Shown here: positions 1 through 7,873 of the stretch, in pieces
Numbering within the stretch: position 1 is the stretch's first letter
Layout of the letters: each line of letters opens with the position of its first letter
NCBI GenBank assembly: GCA_024742275.1
Contig: JANSYS010000003.1
Location: 1 to 64,000 of the forward strand
Length of the DNA: 64,000 bases
From: Alphaproteobacteria bacterium
GTDB lineage: Bacteria; Pseudomonadota; Alphaproteobacteria; Thalassobaculales; Thalassobaculaceae
Direction of reading: 5' to 3'
Notes under the pieces: model-generated
Databases searched by the model: none
The model's input: only the letters and a program-made list of their open reading frames with translations
Told to the model about the DNA's origin: nothing
Position numbers and translations under genes: made by a program

Positions 1-206
1 GAAACCAACCCAAACCCAAGGAACGCTAGCTTCTCGAAACAGACGATCGCTCGCCCGCTCCGGATACGGTCCAGCAAAAACCAAAGCCGAACCGCCGCCC
101 GCGCATCCCTTCCATTTTCCAACTATGTCAAAAAACTAGGGCCGATCTGAGACGCGGCGAACCGCCCCGCTGGCCGTCCCGCCGAAGGGTGTGCCCTGCG
201 GCGAGG
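1..206 (-). other. rRNA operon leader (5' part of a precursor rRNA transcript)
   Basis: No protein gene is credible here. Read leftward, the DNA follows a near-perfect promoter and contains a TTTTTTGACATAGTTGG stretch followed by GGAAGGGATGCGCGGGCGG. This order (TTTGACAT, then AAGGGAT-GCG-GGCGGC) is the pattern I know from the region just before 16S rRNA in many Alphaproteobacteria. I infer that the window begins within the leader of an rRNA operon transcribed off the left edge. The 16S gene is not present, so this rests on leader resemblance and promoter strength. Confidence 0.65.
121..139 (-). promoter_or_regulatory. boxA-like antitermination site in the rRNA leader
   Basis: On the minus strand this reads CTAGTTTTTTGACATAGTT. 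Its TTTTTTGACAT core resembles the boxA element (TGCTCTTTAACA in Escherichia coli, CTTTGACAT in alphaproteobacterial leaders) that NusB/NusE bind to protect rRNA transcription from termination. It lies about 70 bases after the predicted start of transcription, a normal place for boxA. Confidence 0.5.
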
Positions 207-212
207 AGGCGG

Positions 213-263
213 TTTATAGGGACCGCCCTTGGACCTGTCAAACACCTTTTTGGATTTTTTTAA
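213..263 (-). promoter_or_regulatory. Strong leftward sigma-70 promoter with UP element (rrn P1-like)
   Basis: Minus strand: TTGACA (236-241), a 17-base spacer, then TATAAA (213-218). Immediately upstream are two A-tracts (247-251 and 255-261) that look like an UP element for the RNA polymerase alpha subunits. The bases after the -10 box are CCGCCTCC, a GC-rich discriminator typical of stringently controlled stable-RNA promoters. This is by far the best consensus promoter I see in the window, which fits an rRNA operon. Transcription should start near 206 and run off the left edge. Confidence 0.75.
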
Positions 264-422
264 CGGTGCGCGGAGCCCGCTCTCCTGACCCCGTCCCGCA
301 CGGTATGCGTCGCCGGTTTTCAAACCGCGCCGCCGCTCGTATAAAGAGCATCGAAAGAAGGGGACAGGATTGATAGAAAGCACGAAGAACAGGTTCGAAT
401 GACCTGAATTTCTTCTCTTTTC

Positions 423-451
423 TTGACACACAGACCACCCGCAGACATGAT
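423..451 (+). promoter_or_regulatory. Promoter for the M23 peptidase gene
   Basis: TTGACA at 423-428, a 17-base spacer, and CATGAT at 446-451 (4 of 6 matches to the -10 consensus). This would start transcription near 458 and leave an untranslated leader of about 85 bases before the ATG at 543. The TTG inside this -35 box is also the first possible start codon of the longer open frame, so the longer protein start is unlikely. Bases 267-422 between the two divergent promoters hold no other feature I can recognise. Confidence 0.5.
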
Positions 452-542
452 TCGACGGTCCGCCGGGGGACGGTCGAAAACCCTATTATCCGGCCCGCCA
501 CCGCCCGGCGGGCATGTCTCAATCAACGGGAGACGGCACCGC

Positions 543-1874
543 ATGCGTTGGACGAAGGTGGCCCTGGCGGGGACCGTGGCAGTATCCGCCCTCGCGATCG
601 CCCTGATACTGGACCGCGACGCTCCTGCCCGGGCGGCCGCATCGACGCAACTTGCCATGCTGCCGTCCGCTGTCGCCGACGGCGATGCGCCGACGCCGCG
701 CCGGCCCAAGTTCGATCGCGAGATCGCCAAGGACGCGCACGGTTTCACGCCCACACCGGATCCAGAAGACCGGATCGTCACCGTGGCGCGCGGCGATACG
801 CTGATGAAACTGCTCACCGACAACGGCGTCGGACGGTCCACCGCGCACAGCGCCATCCAGCGTTTGTCAGAAGTCTACGACGTCCGCCGTCTGCAGATCG
901 GCCAGGACATCGCGCTCACATTCCAGGAACAGAGCGACGGTCTCGCCTTTCTCGGCATGACCCTGAGCCCGAGCGCCGAGCGCGACATCGAGGTCCGGGC
1001 CGACGCGTCCGCGGGCTTCGTCGCCGAGGAAGTGGTCCGGGAGTTGGAGAGACACGACGACTTCGCCGCCGCCGAGATCCAGAGCACTCTGTACGAGGCC
1101 GCCCTCGACGCCGGGATGCCGATCGACGTCCTTGTTTCCCTGGTGCGGGTGTTCAGTTTCGACGTCGACTTCCAGCGGGATGTTCAGGCCGGCGACCGAT
1201 TCGAGGTGCTGTTCGACACCTATGAGGACGAACTCGGCAACCGCGTGCGCAACGGCGACATCCAGTATGCGTCGATGACCCTGTCGGGAAAGACCGTCGC
1301 GTTCTACCGGTACACGCCGTCCAGCGGCATCACTGACTATTTCGGCCCGGACGGGCGCAGCGTCCGCAAGACCCTGATGCGCACGCCGATCGACGGCGCC
1401 CGACTGTCCTCGGGTTTCGGGAAGCGCAAGCATCCCATTCTCGGCTACACCAAGATGCACAAGGGCGTGGATTTCGCCGCCCGCACCGGCACGCCGATCA
1501 TGGCCGCAGGCGATGGCGTCATCGACGTGGCCGGCCGCAACGGCGGGTACGGCAACTACATCCGGATCCGGCACAACGGCTCGATCAAGACCGCCTATGC
1601 CCATCTCAGCAAATTCGCCAAGGGCACCCGAAAGGGCGCGCGGGTGAAGCAGGGCGATATCATCGGCTATGTGGGCAGCACCGGCCGGTCGACCGGCCCG
1701 CACCTGCATTACGAGGTCCTGGTCGACGGCCGCCAGCGGAACCCGATGAGCGTAAAGCTTCCGGCAGGCGAGAAGCTCGACGGCAAGGAACTGAAGGCTT
1801 TCCGGGCTCTGCTGCCGTCGATCGACCAGCGCGTCGCCCTGCTGCGCGGCGACACCGAGGTCGCGAGCCGATAA
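543..1874 (+). CDS. M23 family metallopeptidase (LytM-type murein hydrolase)
   Basis: Predicted cell-envelope zinc endopeptidase of 443 residues that cuts peptidoglycan cross-links. It opens with a short basic stretch and a hydrophobic segment (about residues 5-22), suggesting a signal peptide or anchor facing the periplasm. The middle has a LysM/OapA-like region (VARGDTLMKLL). The C-terminal catalytic domain carries the full metal site: HKGVDFA (H and D), the YAHL histidine, and HLHYEV. It is therefore likely active, unlike LytM-type regulators such as EnvC or NlpD that lost these residues. The ATG at 543 follows GGGAG and is preferred over in-frame codons upstream, which fall in the promoter. 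A bidirectional terminator follows the gene. Confidence 0.9.
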   Translation: MRWTKVALAGTVAVSALAIALILDRDAPARAAASTQLAMLPSAVADGDAPTPRRPKFDREIAKDAHGFTPTPDPEDRIVTVARGDTLMKLLTDNGVGRSTAHSAIQRLSEVYDVRRLQIGQDIALTFQEQSDGLAFLGMTLSPSAERDIEVRADASAGFVAEEVVRELERHDDFAAAEIQSTLYEAALDAGMPIDVLVSLVRVFSFDVDFQRDVQAGDRFEVLFDTYEDELGNRVRNGDIQYASMTLSGKTVAFYRYTPSSGITDYFGPDGRSVRKTLMRTPIDGARLSSGFGKRKHPILGYTKMHKGVDFAARTGTPIMAAGDGVIDVAGRNGGYGNYIRIRHNGSIKTAYAHLSKFAKGTRKGARVKQGDIIGYVGSTGRSTGPHLHYEVLVDGRQRNPMSVKLPAGEKLDGKELKAFRALLPSIDQRVALLRGDTEVASR

Positions 1875-1908
1875 CGGGTGGTGAGGCGCCGCCCGCGGTG
1901 CGGCGTTC

Positions 1909-1948
1909 AAACGATCAGCCCCGGCCTCCGAGCCGGGGCTTGTCGTTT
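1909..1948. terminator. Bidirectional intrinsic terminator between convergent genes
   Basis: A nearly perfect inverted repeat has arms of 17 bases (AAACGATCAGCCCCGGC and GCCGGGGCTTGTCGTTT) around a 6-base loop. The GC-rich inner stem is flanked by A/T runs at both ends. It can therefore act on transcripts from the M23 gene on the left and from the acyl-CoA synthetase gene arriving from the right. The remaining bases to 2031 hold nothing else I recognise. Confidence 0.7.
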
Positions 1949-2031
1949 GTCGGCGGCGATCCGGTCATCCGGCGGCCGGGGCAAATGGCGGCCGGGGCAA
2001 AAAGCGACTGGGCCGTCAGATAGCCCGGTCG

Positions 2032-4119
2032 TCAGGCGAACCGCACCAGCGCGTCGACCGCGACCGCGCCATCGGCCAGAACCATCACCGGATTCGCCTC
2101 GGCCTCGGCAACCCGGTGGTCGGGATCGAGCGCCAGGGTCGAGAGCGCCGACACCGCTTGGGCCAGCGCCTGCAGATCCCCCGGCTCCCTGCCGCGCCAA
2201 CCGGCCAGCGCCCGCAGCCCCCTCACCTCGGCGATCATCGCCCGCGCCTCCTGCGGATCGACCGGCGCGGTACGCACAGCGACATCCTCGTAGAGTTCGG
2301 CGAAGATGCCGCCCGGGGCGACGCTGATCACGGGGCCGACCTCCGGATCGACCCGATAGCCGACCAACGCCTCACCCAGCCCCCGCACCATGGTTTGGAC
2401 CAGCCAACCCTCGATCCGGGCGGTGGGGGCGGTGGTCGCCAGCCGGCGGCGCATGGCCTCGCGCGCCGCCTCCAGGGAGGCCCGGTCCGCCAGGCCGAGT
2501 GCGACGGCGCCCGCCTCGGTCTTGTGCGGCAGATCGGCGCTCACCGCCTTCAGCACCACAGGATAGGCAATATCCTCCGGAATCTCTGCGTCTGGGGCCA
2601 GCACGCGCCGGGCCACCGTCCCCATGCCGAGCCGGTCGAGCAGGTCCAGCCCGTCCGCCTCCCCCAATAGCACGCCGGGGCGGGACGGTCCGATTTCCGG
2701 TGGCACCTGGGTCGGCCGAGGCCGCGGCGGCGTCCACTGCATGAAGGCGCGCACCGCGTCGGCCATCGATTCGATGGTCCGGAAGCCCGCGACCTCGGCC
2801 GTCGAGAGCATGGCCAGAGCCTGGTCCGCCTGCGGTAGGGGCGCCGCCGCGATCGGCGTCGCATGTCCGGCGCAGTCGACGATCGGCTGCACCGCCCGCT
2901 CGGGCAGGAACTGGGCCGAGGAACCGATCGCGGCAACGACCGCCGCGTAGTCGCCGCTGTCCAGCAGACCGTCGAGCACCGTCTTCATGACCTCGTAGCG
3001 CGCACCGGCGAGGGTGACGTCGATCAGACGCGCCGGCTTGAGCGACAAACCGACCGTGTCCCTCACCCGCGCTCGAAGCGACTCCGAGGCGCCCGCAATA
3101 TCGATCCCCGCGGCCCCGAGACGGTCGACGGCCATGGCGCCGCCGCCGCCCGTCGTGGTGACGACGGCGACCGGCTTCGTGCGCCGGGTCGGATCGGGTA
3201 CGCGGCCCTTCAACAGGGCGGGCAGCTCAAGCAGCGCCTCAAACTGGTCGACACGCAGGATGCCGAGGTCACGGAAGAAGGCATCCGCCGCCCTGTCCGA
3301 TCCGACCAGGGCGCCCGTATGGGATACGGCGAGCGCCTGGGCCTCCGGCGAGCGGCCGAGCTTGTAGGCCACGATCGGTTTTCCGGCGGCATGGGCGGCG
3401 CGGGCGAAGGCGGCGATCCGCTCCGGTCGGCGGACCGTCTCCAGAAACAGGATGAAGGCGTCGACCCCATCGAGGCCGACAGCGGCCTCGCCGATGGCGC
3501 CGACATCCAAATCCGCCTCGTTGCCGACGGAGACGAGCGAATGAAAGCCGATGCCCCTGGCCGCCCCGCGCGAGACCAGGGTGCCGATCAGAGAGCCGGA
3601 CTGGGACAGGGCCATCAACCGACCCGGCGCGAGGCTCTCGGCTTCCCAGGCGGCGTTCGTCGTGAAGGGCACGCGGTCGGCGACGCTGGCCGCGCCCATA
3701 CTGTTCGGGCCCAGCAGTCGCATCCCGCCCGCATGGGCACGCTCGACCAGGCGGCGCTGAGCCACCGCGCCGGCGTCGCCGCTCTCGGCGAAGCCGTCGG
3801 CCAAAACGGTCGCGACCTTGACGCCGAGCCTCGCGGCCTCGATCACCTGCTCTTCGACCCGTTCGGCGGCGGTGACGATGTAGACGTGGTCCGGCACCGC
3901 CGGCAGCGCGGCGAGGCTCGGCCACGCCTTCTCCCCGAGTACGGTCTCCCGCATCGGGTTGATCGGCCAGACGGTGCCGGGGAAGCCGTGCTTGCGGAGG
4001 AACCGCAAGGGCCGGGCGCTGTCCTTCTTCGGATCGTCGGAGGCGCCGACGACGGCGACAGAGGACGGCCGGACCAGCGCGTCGATCCAGCCCGAGTCAT
4101 CGCGGCTCATCGAGGTCAC
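2032..4119 (-). CDS. Acetate--CoA ligase (ADP-forming) family acyl-CoA synthetase
   Basis: A 695-residue single-chain NDP-forming acyl-CoA synthetase. Such enzymes make or split acyl-CoA thioesters with ADP/phosphate through a phosphohistidine. The N-terminal CoA-binding Rossmann domain (SVAVVGASDDPKK) is followed by the succinyl-CoA-ligase-like domain with the phosphorylated histidine in SHTGALVG (about residue 268), and a C-terminal ATP-grasp domain (about residue 475 on: YPVVLKAVSADLPHKTEAG). The GTG start overlaps the stop of the acyl-CoA dehydrogenase gene; an ATG three codons later is also possible. The overlap implies one transcript and translational coupling. The acid substrate cannot be told from sequence; the neighbours suggest a short or branched carboxylic acid. 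Confidence 0.88.
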   Translation of the reverse strand: MTSMSRDDSGWIDALVRPSSVAVVGASDDPKKDSARPLRFLRKHGFPGTVWPINPMRETVLGEKAWPSLAALPAVPDHVYIVTAAERVEEQVIEAARLGVKVATVLADGFAESGDAGAVAQRRLVERAHAGGMRLLGPNSMGAASVADRVPFTTNAAWEAESLAPGRLMALSQSGSLIGTLVSRGAARGIGFHSLVSVGNEADLDVGAIGEAAVGLDGVDAFILFLETVRRPERIAAFARAAHAAGKPIVAYKLGRSPEAQALAVSHTGALVGSDRAADAFFRDLGILRVDQFEALLELPALLKGRVPDPTRRTKPVAVVTTTGGGGAMAVDRLGAAGIDIAGASESLRARVRDTVGLSLKPARLIDVTLAGARYEVMKTVLDGLLDSGDYAAVVAAIGSSAQFLPERAVQPIVDCAGHATPIAAAPLPQADQALAMLSTAEVAGFRTIESMADAVRAFMQWTPPRPRPTQVPPEIGPSRPGVLLGEADGLDLLDRLGMGTVARRVLAPDAEIPEDIAYPVVLKAVSADLPHKTEAGAVALGLADRASLEAAREAMRRRLATTAPTARIEGWLVQTMVRGLGEALVGYRVDPEVGPVISVAPGGIFAELYEDVAVRTAPVDPQEARAMIAEVRGLRALAGWRGREPGDLQALAQAVSALSTLALDPDHRVAEAEANPVMVLADGAVAVDALVRFA

Positions 4120-5288
4120 ACCTTCGGCTTCGGCGGGCGCTGGGAGAACCGGCGGCCGAAGACGCCCTCCGCGATCCGGTTCTTCATCATCTCAAGGCTA
4201 CCCCCGGCTATCTGCCAGCCACGGGCCCGACGCCAGCAGTATTCGACTAGGCTCTCCTCGGTATAGCCGAACCCGCCCAGCACCTGCATGGCTTCATTTG
4301 CCGCGAGGAACCCGGCCTCGTTGCAGAGAAACTTCACGAGAGCCGTCTCGTAGGCGCTCGGCAGGCCCTTATCCGCCTTGCCGGCGACCCGATAGAGCAT
4401 GAGTTGAGCGGCTTCCATACGGGCCGCCACCTCCGCGAACTTCCATTGCAGGCCCTGAAAGTCGGCGAGCGGCCGACCGAACTGCTCGCGCGTCTCGGCA
4501 TGGTCGCGGGCGATCTCGAAGGCGTGGCGTCCGAAGGCGAGCGCCCGGGCGGAGTTGCCAAGGCGCTCGATGTTGAAGGCGGCGATCTGCTTCTTGAAAC
4601 CGCCCTCCCTCAGCAGGACGTTTTCCGGCCCGACATAGACATCCTCGAAATAGAGCTGGCACCAGTCGTCGCCGCCGACGTAGCGGCTCGGCCGGCCGAG
4701 CGTGAACCCGTCGGTCCCGCGTTCGATCAGCACCGAGCCGATACCGTCGACCCCCGGTCCGTAGCGGACATAGACCAGGAACAGATTCGAATCCGGGCTG
4801 TGAGAGGAAAAAACCTTGGTGCCGTTGATCCGGAACCCATCGCCATCGGGCGTTGCGGTGGTCTTCAGGTCCGTGACCGCGGATCCGGCCTCTGGCTCGC
4901 TCATACCGACCGAAATCGTCGCCTCACCGCCGATCAGCGGGCCGAGATAGCGCTCCTTCTGGTCCGCCGTGGCGTACTCGACGAAGGTGCGGATCGGTCC
5001 GAAATTTCCGGCTTGCACGACGTCGGCCGAACGCGGGCAGACGGCGGAGACGGTCTCGATGGCAATGATCGCGTCCATCAGGGAGCCGCCCATACCGCCG
5101 TCCTCTTCGGCGAAAGTGATGCCGAGCAGCCCCTGCTCGGCCATCAGCTTGGCGACATCGAACGGAAACTCCGGCCGGTGGGCGCGGGCCAGGCGGTCGG
5201 GCGCAAGGTGTCGCTCCGCGAACCCGCGCACGGCATCGCGGAACTGAAGCTGTTCCTCGGTTAGAAGGTCATCATAGAGGGACGGCAT
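4116..5288 (-). CDS. Acyl-CoA dehydrogenase
   Basis: FAD enzyme of about 390 residues that introduces the alpha-beta double bond in acyl-CoA and passes electrons to ETF. The three-domain ACAD fold is clear: helical N-terminus, GMSEPEAGSAVTDL in the FAD-binding beta domain, and the QVLGGFGYTEE helix near the end. The usual catalytic glutamate near the C-terminus is missing (IAGGSLEMM there). Instead there is a glutamate in NIERL (about residue 241), the position used by isovaleryl- and long-chain-type enzymes. This hints at a branched or long substrate. The start at MPSLYDD is preferred; 18 extra residues upstream look non-coding. The bases from 5289 to 5465 hold no gene. Confidence 0.9.
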   Translation of the reverse strand: MPSLYDDLLTEEQLQFRDAVRGFAERHLAPDRLARAHRPEFPFDVAKLMAEQGLLGITFAEEDGGMGGSLMDAIIAIETVSAVCPRSADVVQAGNFGPIRTFVEYATADQKERYLGPLIGGEATISVGMSEPEAGSAVTDLKTTATPDGDGFRINGTKVFSSHSPDSNLFLVYVRYGPGVDGIGSVLIERGTDGFTLGRPSRYVGGDDWCQLYFEDVYVGPENVLLREGGFKKQIAAFNIERLGNSARALAFGRHAFEIARDHAETREQFGRPLADFQGLQWKFAEVAARMEAAQLMLYRVAGKADKGLPSAYETALVKFLCNEAGFLAANEAMQVLGGFGYTEESLVEYCWRRARGWQIAGGSLEMMKNRIAEGVFGRRFSQRPPKPKV

Positions 5289-5465
5289 GCGGATCTCCGG
5301 TGGGTGGGACGGTCTTGTCGTTGTTCCATTCTTCCAGGGCACTCGATGGCGTTGTGCCGGGGCCCACCGCCGACCCTGCGGGTTGCTGGGGGGACAGAGC
5401 CCCTGCGTCGGGCAAGCCCACCCGCAAGCCTCGGCTGAAGGCCGGGAGGTGCCGTGGTTTTGGCC

Positions 5466-6839
5466 CTACTCCGCGGCGCGGGGCAGGGCGACGTCGCGAA
5501 GCAGGGCGCCGACATCGCCGGCGGTGGCCAGGTCGCGCAGCCGCACGAGCAGTCCGGCGGCGGCGGTCGGGCCGAGGACCGGGTCGGTCAACTCGTGGAA
5601 CTTGTCGTCCAGCTCGCTGTCGGTCAGCGGGTTGTCGGGATCGCCTTTGCGGGTTGGGGCGAAATGCTCGAACCGCCTGCCATCGACGGTGACGATGGCG
5701 GCCCGGGCGGAGCGAACGCGCGGAAACGCCGCCTCGCAGCCGGGGTCGACCGTATGCACAACCTTGGCGGCGAGCGCCCTAATCGCCGGGTCGGCAAGCG
5801 CATCCACCTCGAAGGCCGCCCGCCGAACCGATCCGCGCGTAAGAACCGCCGCGACGCAGTAGGGAAGGCTGAACTTCGCCTCGAAGGCCGTGGTCGGCTC
5901 GGGATTGCCGCAGATCTCAAGCGACTTGGCGTAGGAAGCGGCCTCGATCCGGGCAATTCGGTCGACGGTGATCCCGTTGGCGGCGGCGATTTCCGCGACC
6001 GCGTCGACGGCGGCGTGAACGTGGCCGCAGGCGGCGTGGTTCTTGAAGGTGACGCGGGTGATCGTCCAGTCGGACCCGAGACCGTCAGTCGCCGCCCGCC
6101 AGTCCACGTCCGGCCCGCTCATCGCCGCCCCGAAGCCGCGCGGCCCTTCCAGGGCATCGAGCGCGCCGGTGACCCCAGCCTTGGCAAGACGGGCGGCAAG
6201 CACACCGGCTTCGGCCGCCCGGCCGGAGTGCAGCGGTTTGCTCATGGCGTCGGCCCGGAACGCCTGCTGCAGGCCGGCCGCCATGGTCGCCGCGGTGGCC
6301 AAAGCGTGGGCGGTCTCATCGGCGTTCAGATCCAGGACCACCGATGCCGCCGCGGCGGCACCGAAGCACCCGACCGTCGCCGTGGTATGCCAATAGTCGT
6401 AGTGGCGCGGGTTCACCGCCATGGCGATGCGGTTGGAAACCTCGTACCCGGCCACAACGCCGGCAATCAGCCGGGCCCCGTCGGCCCCGGCCAGTTCCGC
6501 GGCGGCGAGGGCGGCGGAGATGGTCGGCGTTCCAGGGTGATAGAGCCCGTCACGGAAGATATCGTCGAACTCCACCGTGTGGGACGCGGTCCCGTTGATC
6601 AATGCCGCCGTCTGCGGGGTCGCCCGGGTGCCGCCAGGGACCAGCGACGCCGCGCCGGCGCCGACCTGATCGCTCAGGGCCTCGCCCACCAGGGTCGCGG
6701 GCGCCATGACTCCGCCCGGCACGCAGGCGGCGAACCAGTCGACCACGGCGCGAACCGCGTGATGGCACACCTCGTCGTCCAGCGGGGCCGCGCGGAGACC
6801 GGCGGCAAAGCGGGCATAGGTCTCGATAACGGTCGTCAT
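5466..6839 (-). CDS. MmgE/PrpD family protein
   Basis: A 457-residue member of the family that includes 2-methylcitrate dehydratase PrpD and aconitate-decarboxylase-like enzymes. The family fold covers the whole length: N-terminal all-helical domain with HAVRAVVDWFAACVPG, then a C-terminal alpha/beta domain. Family members dehydrate or isomerise tricarboxylic acids, but many encoded beside catabolic genes are uncharacterised. The start MTTVIETYARF is chosen because the in-frame sequence upstream is a shadow of the neighbouring HAD gene. It sits 11 bases downstream of that gene in the same direction, so the two are probably cotranscribed. No prpB/prpC neighbours are present, so a methylcitrate role is not supported. 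Confidence 0.85.
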   Translation of the reverse strand: MTTVIETYARFAAGLRAAPLDDEVCHHAVRAVVDWFAACVPGGVMAPATLVGEALSDQVGAGAASLVPGGTRATPQTAALINGTASHTVEFDDIFRDGLYHPGTPTISAALAAAELAGADGARLIAGVVAGYEVSNRIAMAVNPRHYDYWHTTATVGCFGAAAAASVVLDLNADETAHALATAATMAAGLQQAFRADAMSKPLHSGRAAEAGVLAARLAKAGVTGALDALEGPRGFGAAMSGPDVDWRAATDGLGSDWTITRVTFKNHAACGHVHAAVDAVAEIAAANGITVDRIARIEAASYAKSLEICGNPEPTTAFEAKFSLPYCVAAVLTRGSVRRAAFEVDALADPAIRALAAKVVHTVDPGCEAAFPRVRSARAAIVTVDGRRFEHFAPTRKGDPDNPLTDSELDDKFHELTDPVLGPTAAAGLLVRLRDLATAGDVGALLRDVALPRAAE

Positions 6840-6850
6840 GTCATCCTCCC

Positions 6851-7564
6851 TCAGGCGCCGAGCCTGTCGGCCAGCTCTTCCATGCTGTCGACGATGTAGT
6901 CCCAGTCGCTCTCGGCCGCCGTGTCCTTGTCCTGGTTCGGACCGTACTCGGTCGGCCGGAGGATGAACGCTGTGCGGAACCCGAGACGGCGGGCGGCCTC
7001 CAGGTCGTGGTTGTGAGCCGCGGTCATGATGATTTCGCCCGGCTCCAGACCGAGCCAATCGGCGCCGGTCAGATAGACCACGGATTTCGGCTTGTAGTTT
7101 TGCGCCGGTTCCGATCCGAGAATCATGTCCCAGGGCAGACCGGCATGCTTGGCCATGTTGACCATCAGCGAGACATTGCCGTTCGACATGGTAGCCAGGA
7201 TGAACTTCCTCTTCAGCCGCTCGAGCCCCGGAATGCTGTCGGGCCAAGGGGTAAGGCGGTGCCAGACCCTGTTCAGGTGCTCGATCTCGTCCGGGTCGTC
7301 CATCGGAATCTCGAACTCATCCAGCACCGTCTTCAGACTTTCGCGATGGAGGTCGTCGAGCCGGCGATAGGGCGCTTCGCCGCGTCGGACAGGCCGCATC
7401 GAGGGCTGATAGAGCGCCCGCCAACGGTCGGCGAAGGCCGCACCGTCAACCGACCAGCCCCGTGCCGCCGCCAGTTCGTCAACCTCGCGCCCGACGCTGG
7501 TGCGCCAGTCCACCACAGTCCCGAAGACGTCGAATACGAGCGCCTTGACCTCATGGTCGGCCAT
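6851..7564 (-). CDS. HAD superfamily hydrolase, haloacid dehalogenase type II-like
   Basis: A 237-residue HAD enzyme. The nucleophile motif is FDVFGTVVDW (Asp near residue 11), the second motif is TMSNGN, the lysine is in NYKPKS, and the acidic motif region reads TAAHNHDLEAA. It matches the type II haloacid dehalogenase subfamily in length and layout. Characterised L-2-haloacid dehalogenases carry SSNxxD where this protein has AAHNHD, so true dehalogenase activity is doubtful. A phosphatase or related hydrolase role is possible. It is the first gene of the leftward catabolic group. Confidence 0.82.
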   Translation of the reverse strand: MADHEVKALVFDVFGTVVDWRTSVGREVDELAAARGWSVDGAAFADRWRALYQPSMRPVRRGEAPYRRLDDLHRESLKTVLDEFEIPMDDPDEIEHLNRVWHRLTPWPDSIPGLERLKRKFILATMSNGNVSLMVNMAKHAGLPWDMILGSEPAQNYKPKSVVYLTGADWLGLEPGEIIMTAAHNHDLEAARRLGFRTAFILRPTEYGPNQDKDTAAESDWDYIVDSMEELADRLGA

Positions 7565-7873
7565 TACTTTCCTCCTGGGCGCCGCGCCGTGTTGATTTGA
7601 GATTCCGGCGTTCCGGGTGGGGGCTTCACTTGACCCCCGGCGCGTGGCATGAAACTGTATACAAGCGTCACAAGGCGCGGCAACCGGTGGACTGAATCAC
7701 ACCGGAAAAGATGCAGGGACGGGAGGAACATCGCGGACGTGTGCCGCATCCCGACCGACATGCAAGTGGGACGGAAACGACGGTGCCAAGGCATCGCGCG
7801 ATTGAGCCCCCACATCGAACCGCTTTCGGCCTCGCGCCGGAGGTAATGTCACGTTTGGGAAGGAGACGACCCT
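7565..7873. promoter_or_regulatory. Divergent intergenic region with a GntR/FadR-like palindrome
   Basis: About 309 bases separate the leftward HAD group from the rightward transporter operon. They contain CTGTATACAAG (7655-7665), close to the TTGTATACAA-type palindromes bound by GntR/FadR-family regulators. No such regulator is encoded in the window. A TTGACC occurs at 7630 but without a well spaced -10 box. A clear ribosome binding site (AAGGAGAC) precedes the binding-protein ATG. Nothing else is visible. Confidence 0.3.

Noticed and set aside
123-522. Small minus-strand proteins of about 100 residues
   Set aside because: They overlap the rRNA-type promoter and leader, are Arg-rich and low in complexity, and have no ribosome binding site.
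5466-6839. Methylcitrate cycle locus
   Set aside because: MmgE/PrpD alone is not enough. No methylcitrate synthase is present, and the isocitrate-lyase-family gene at 45 kb is far away and paired with a sugar-type dehydrogenase.
6851-7564. Confirmed haloacid degradation pathway
   Set aside because: The HAD protein lacks the dehalogenase SSNxxD motif, and no haloacid transporter or regulator is recognisable.
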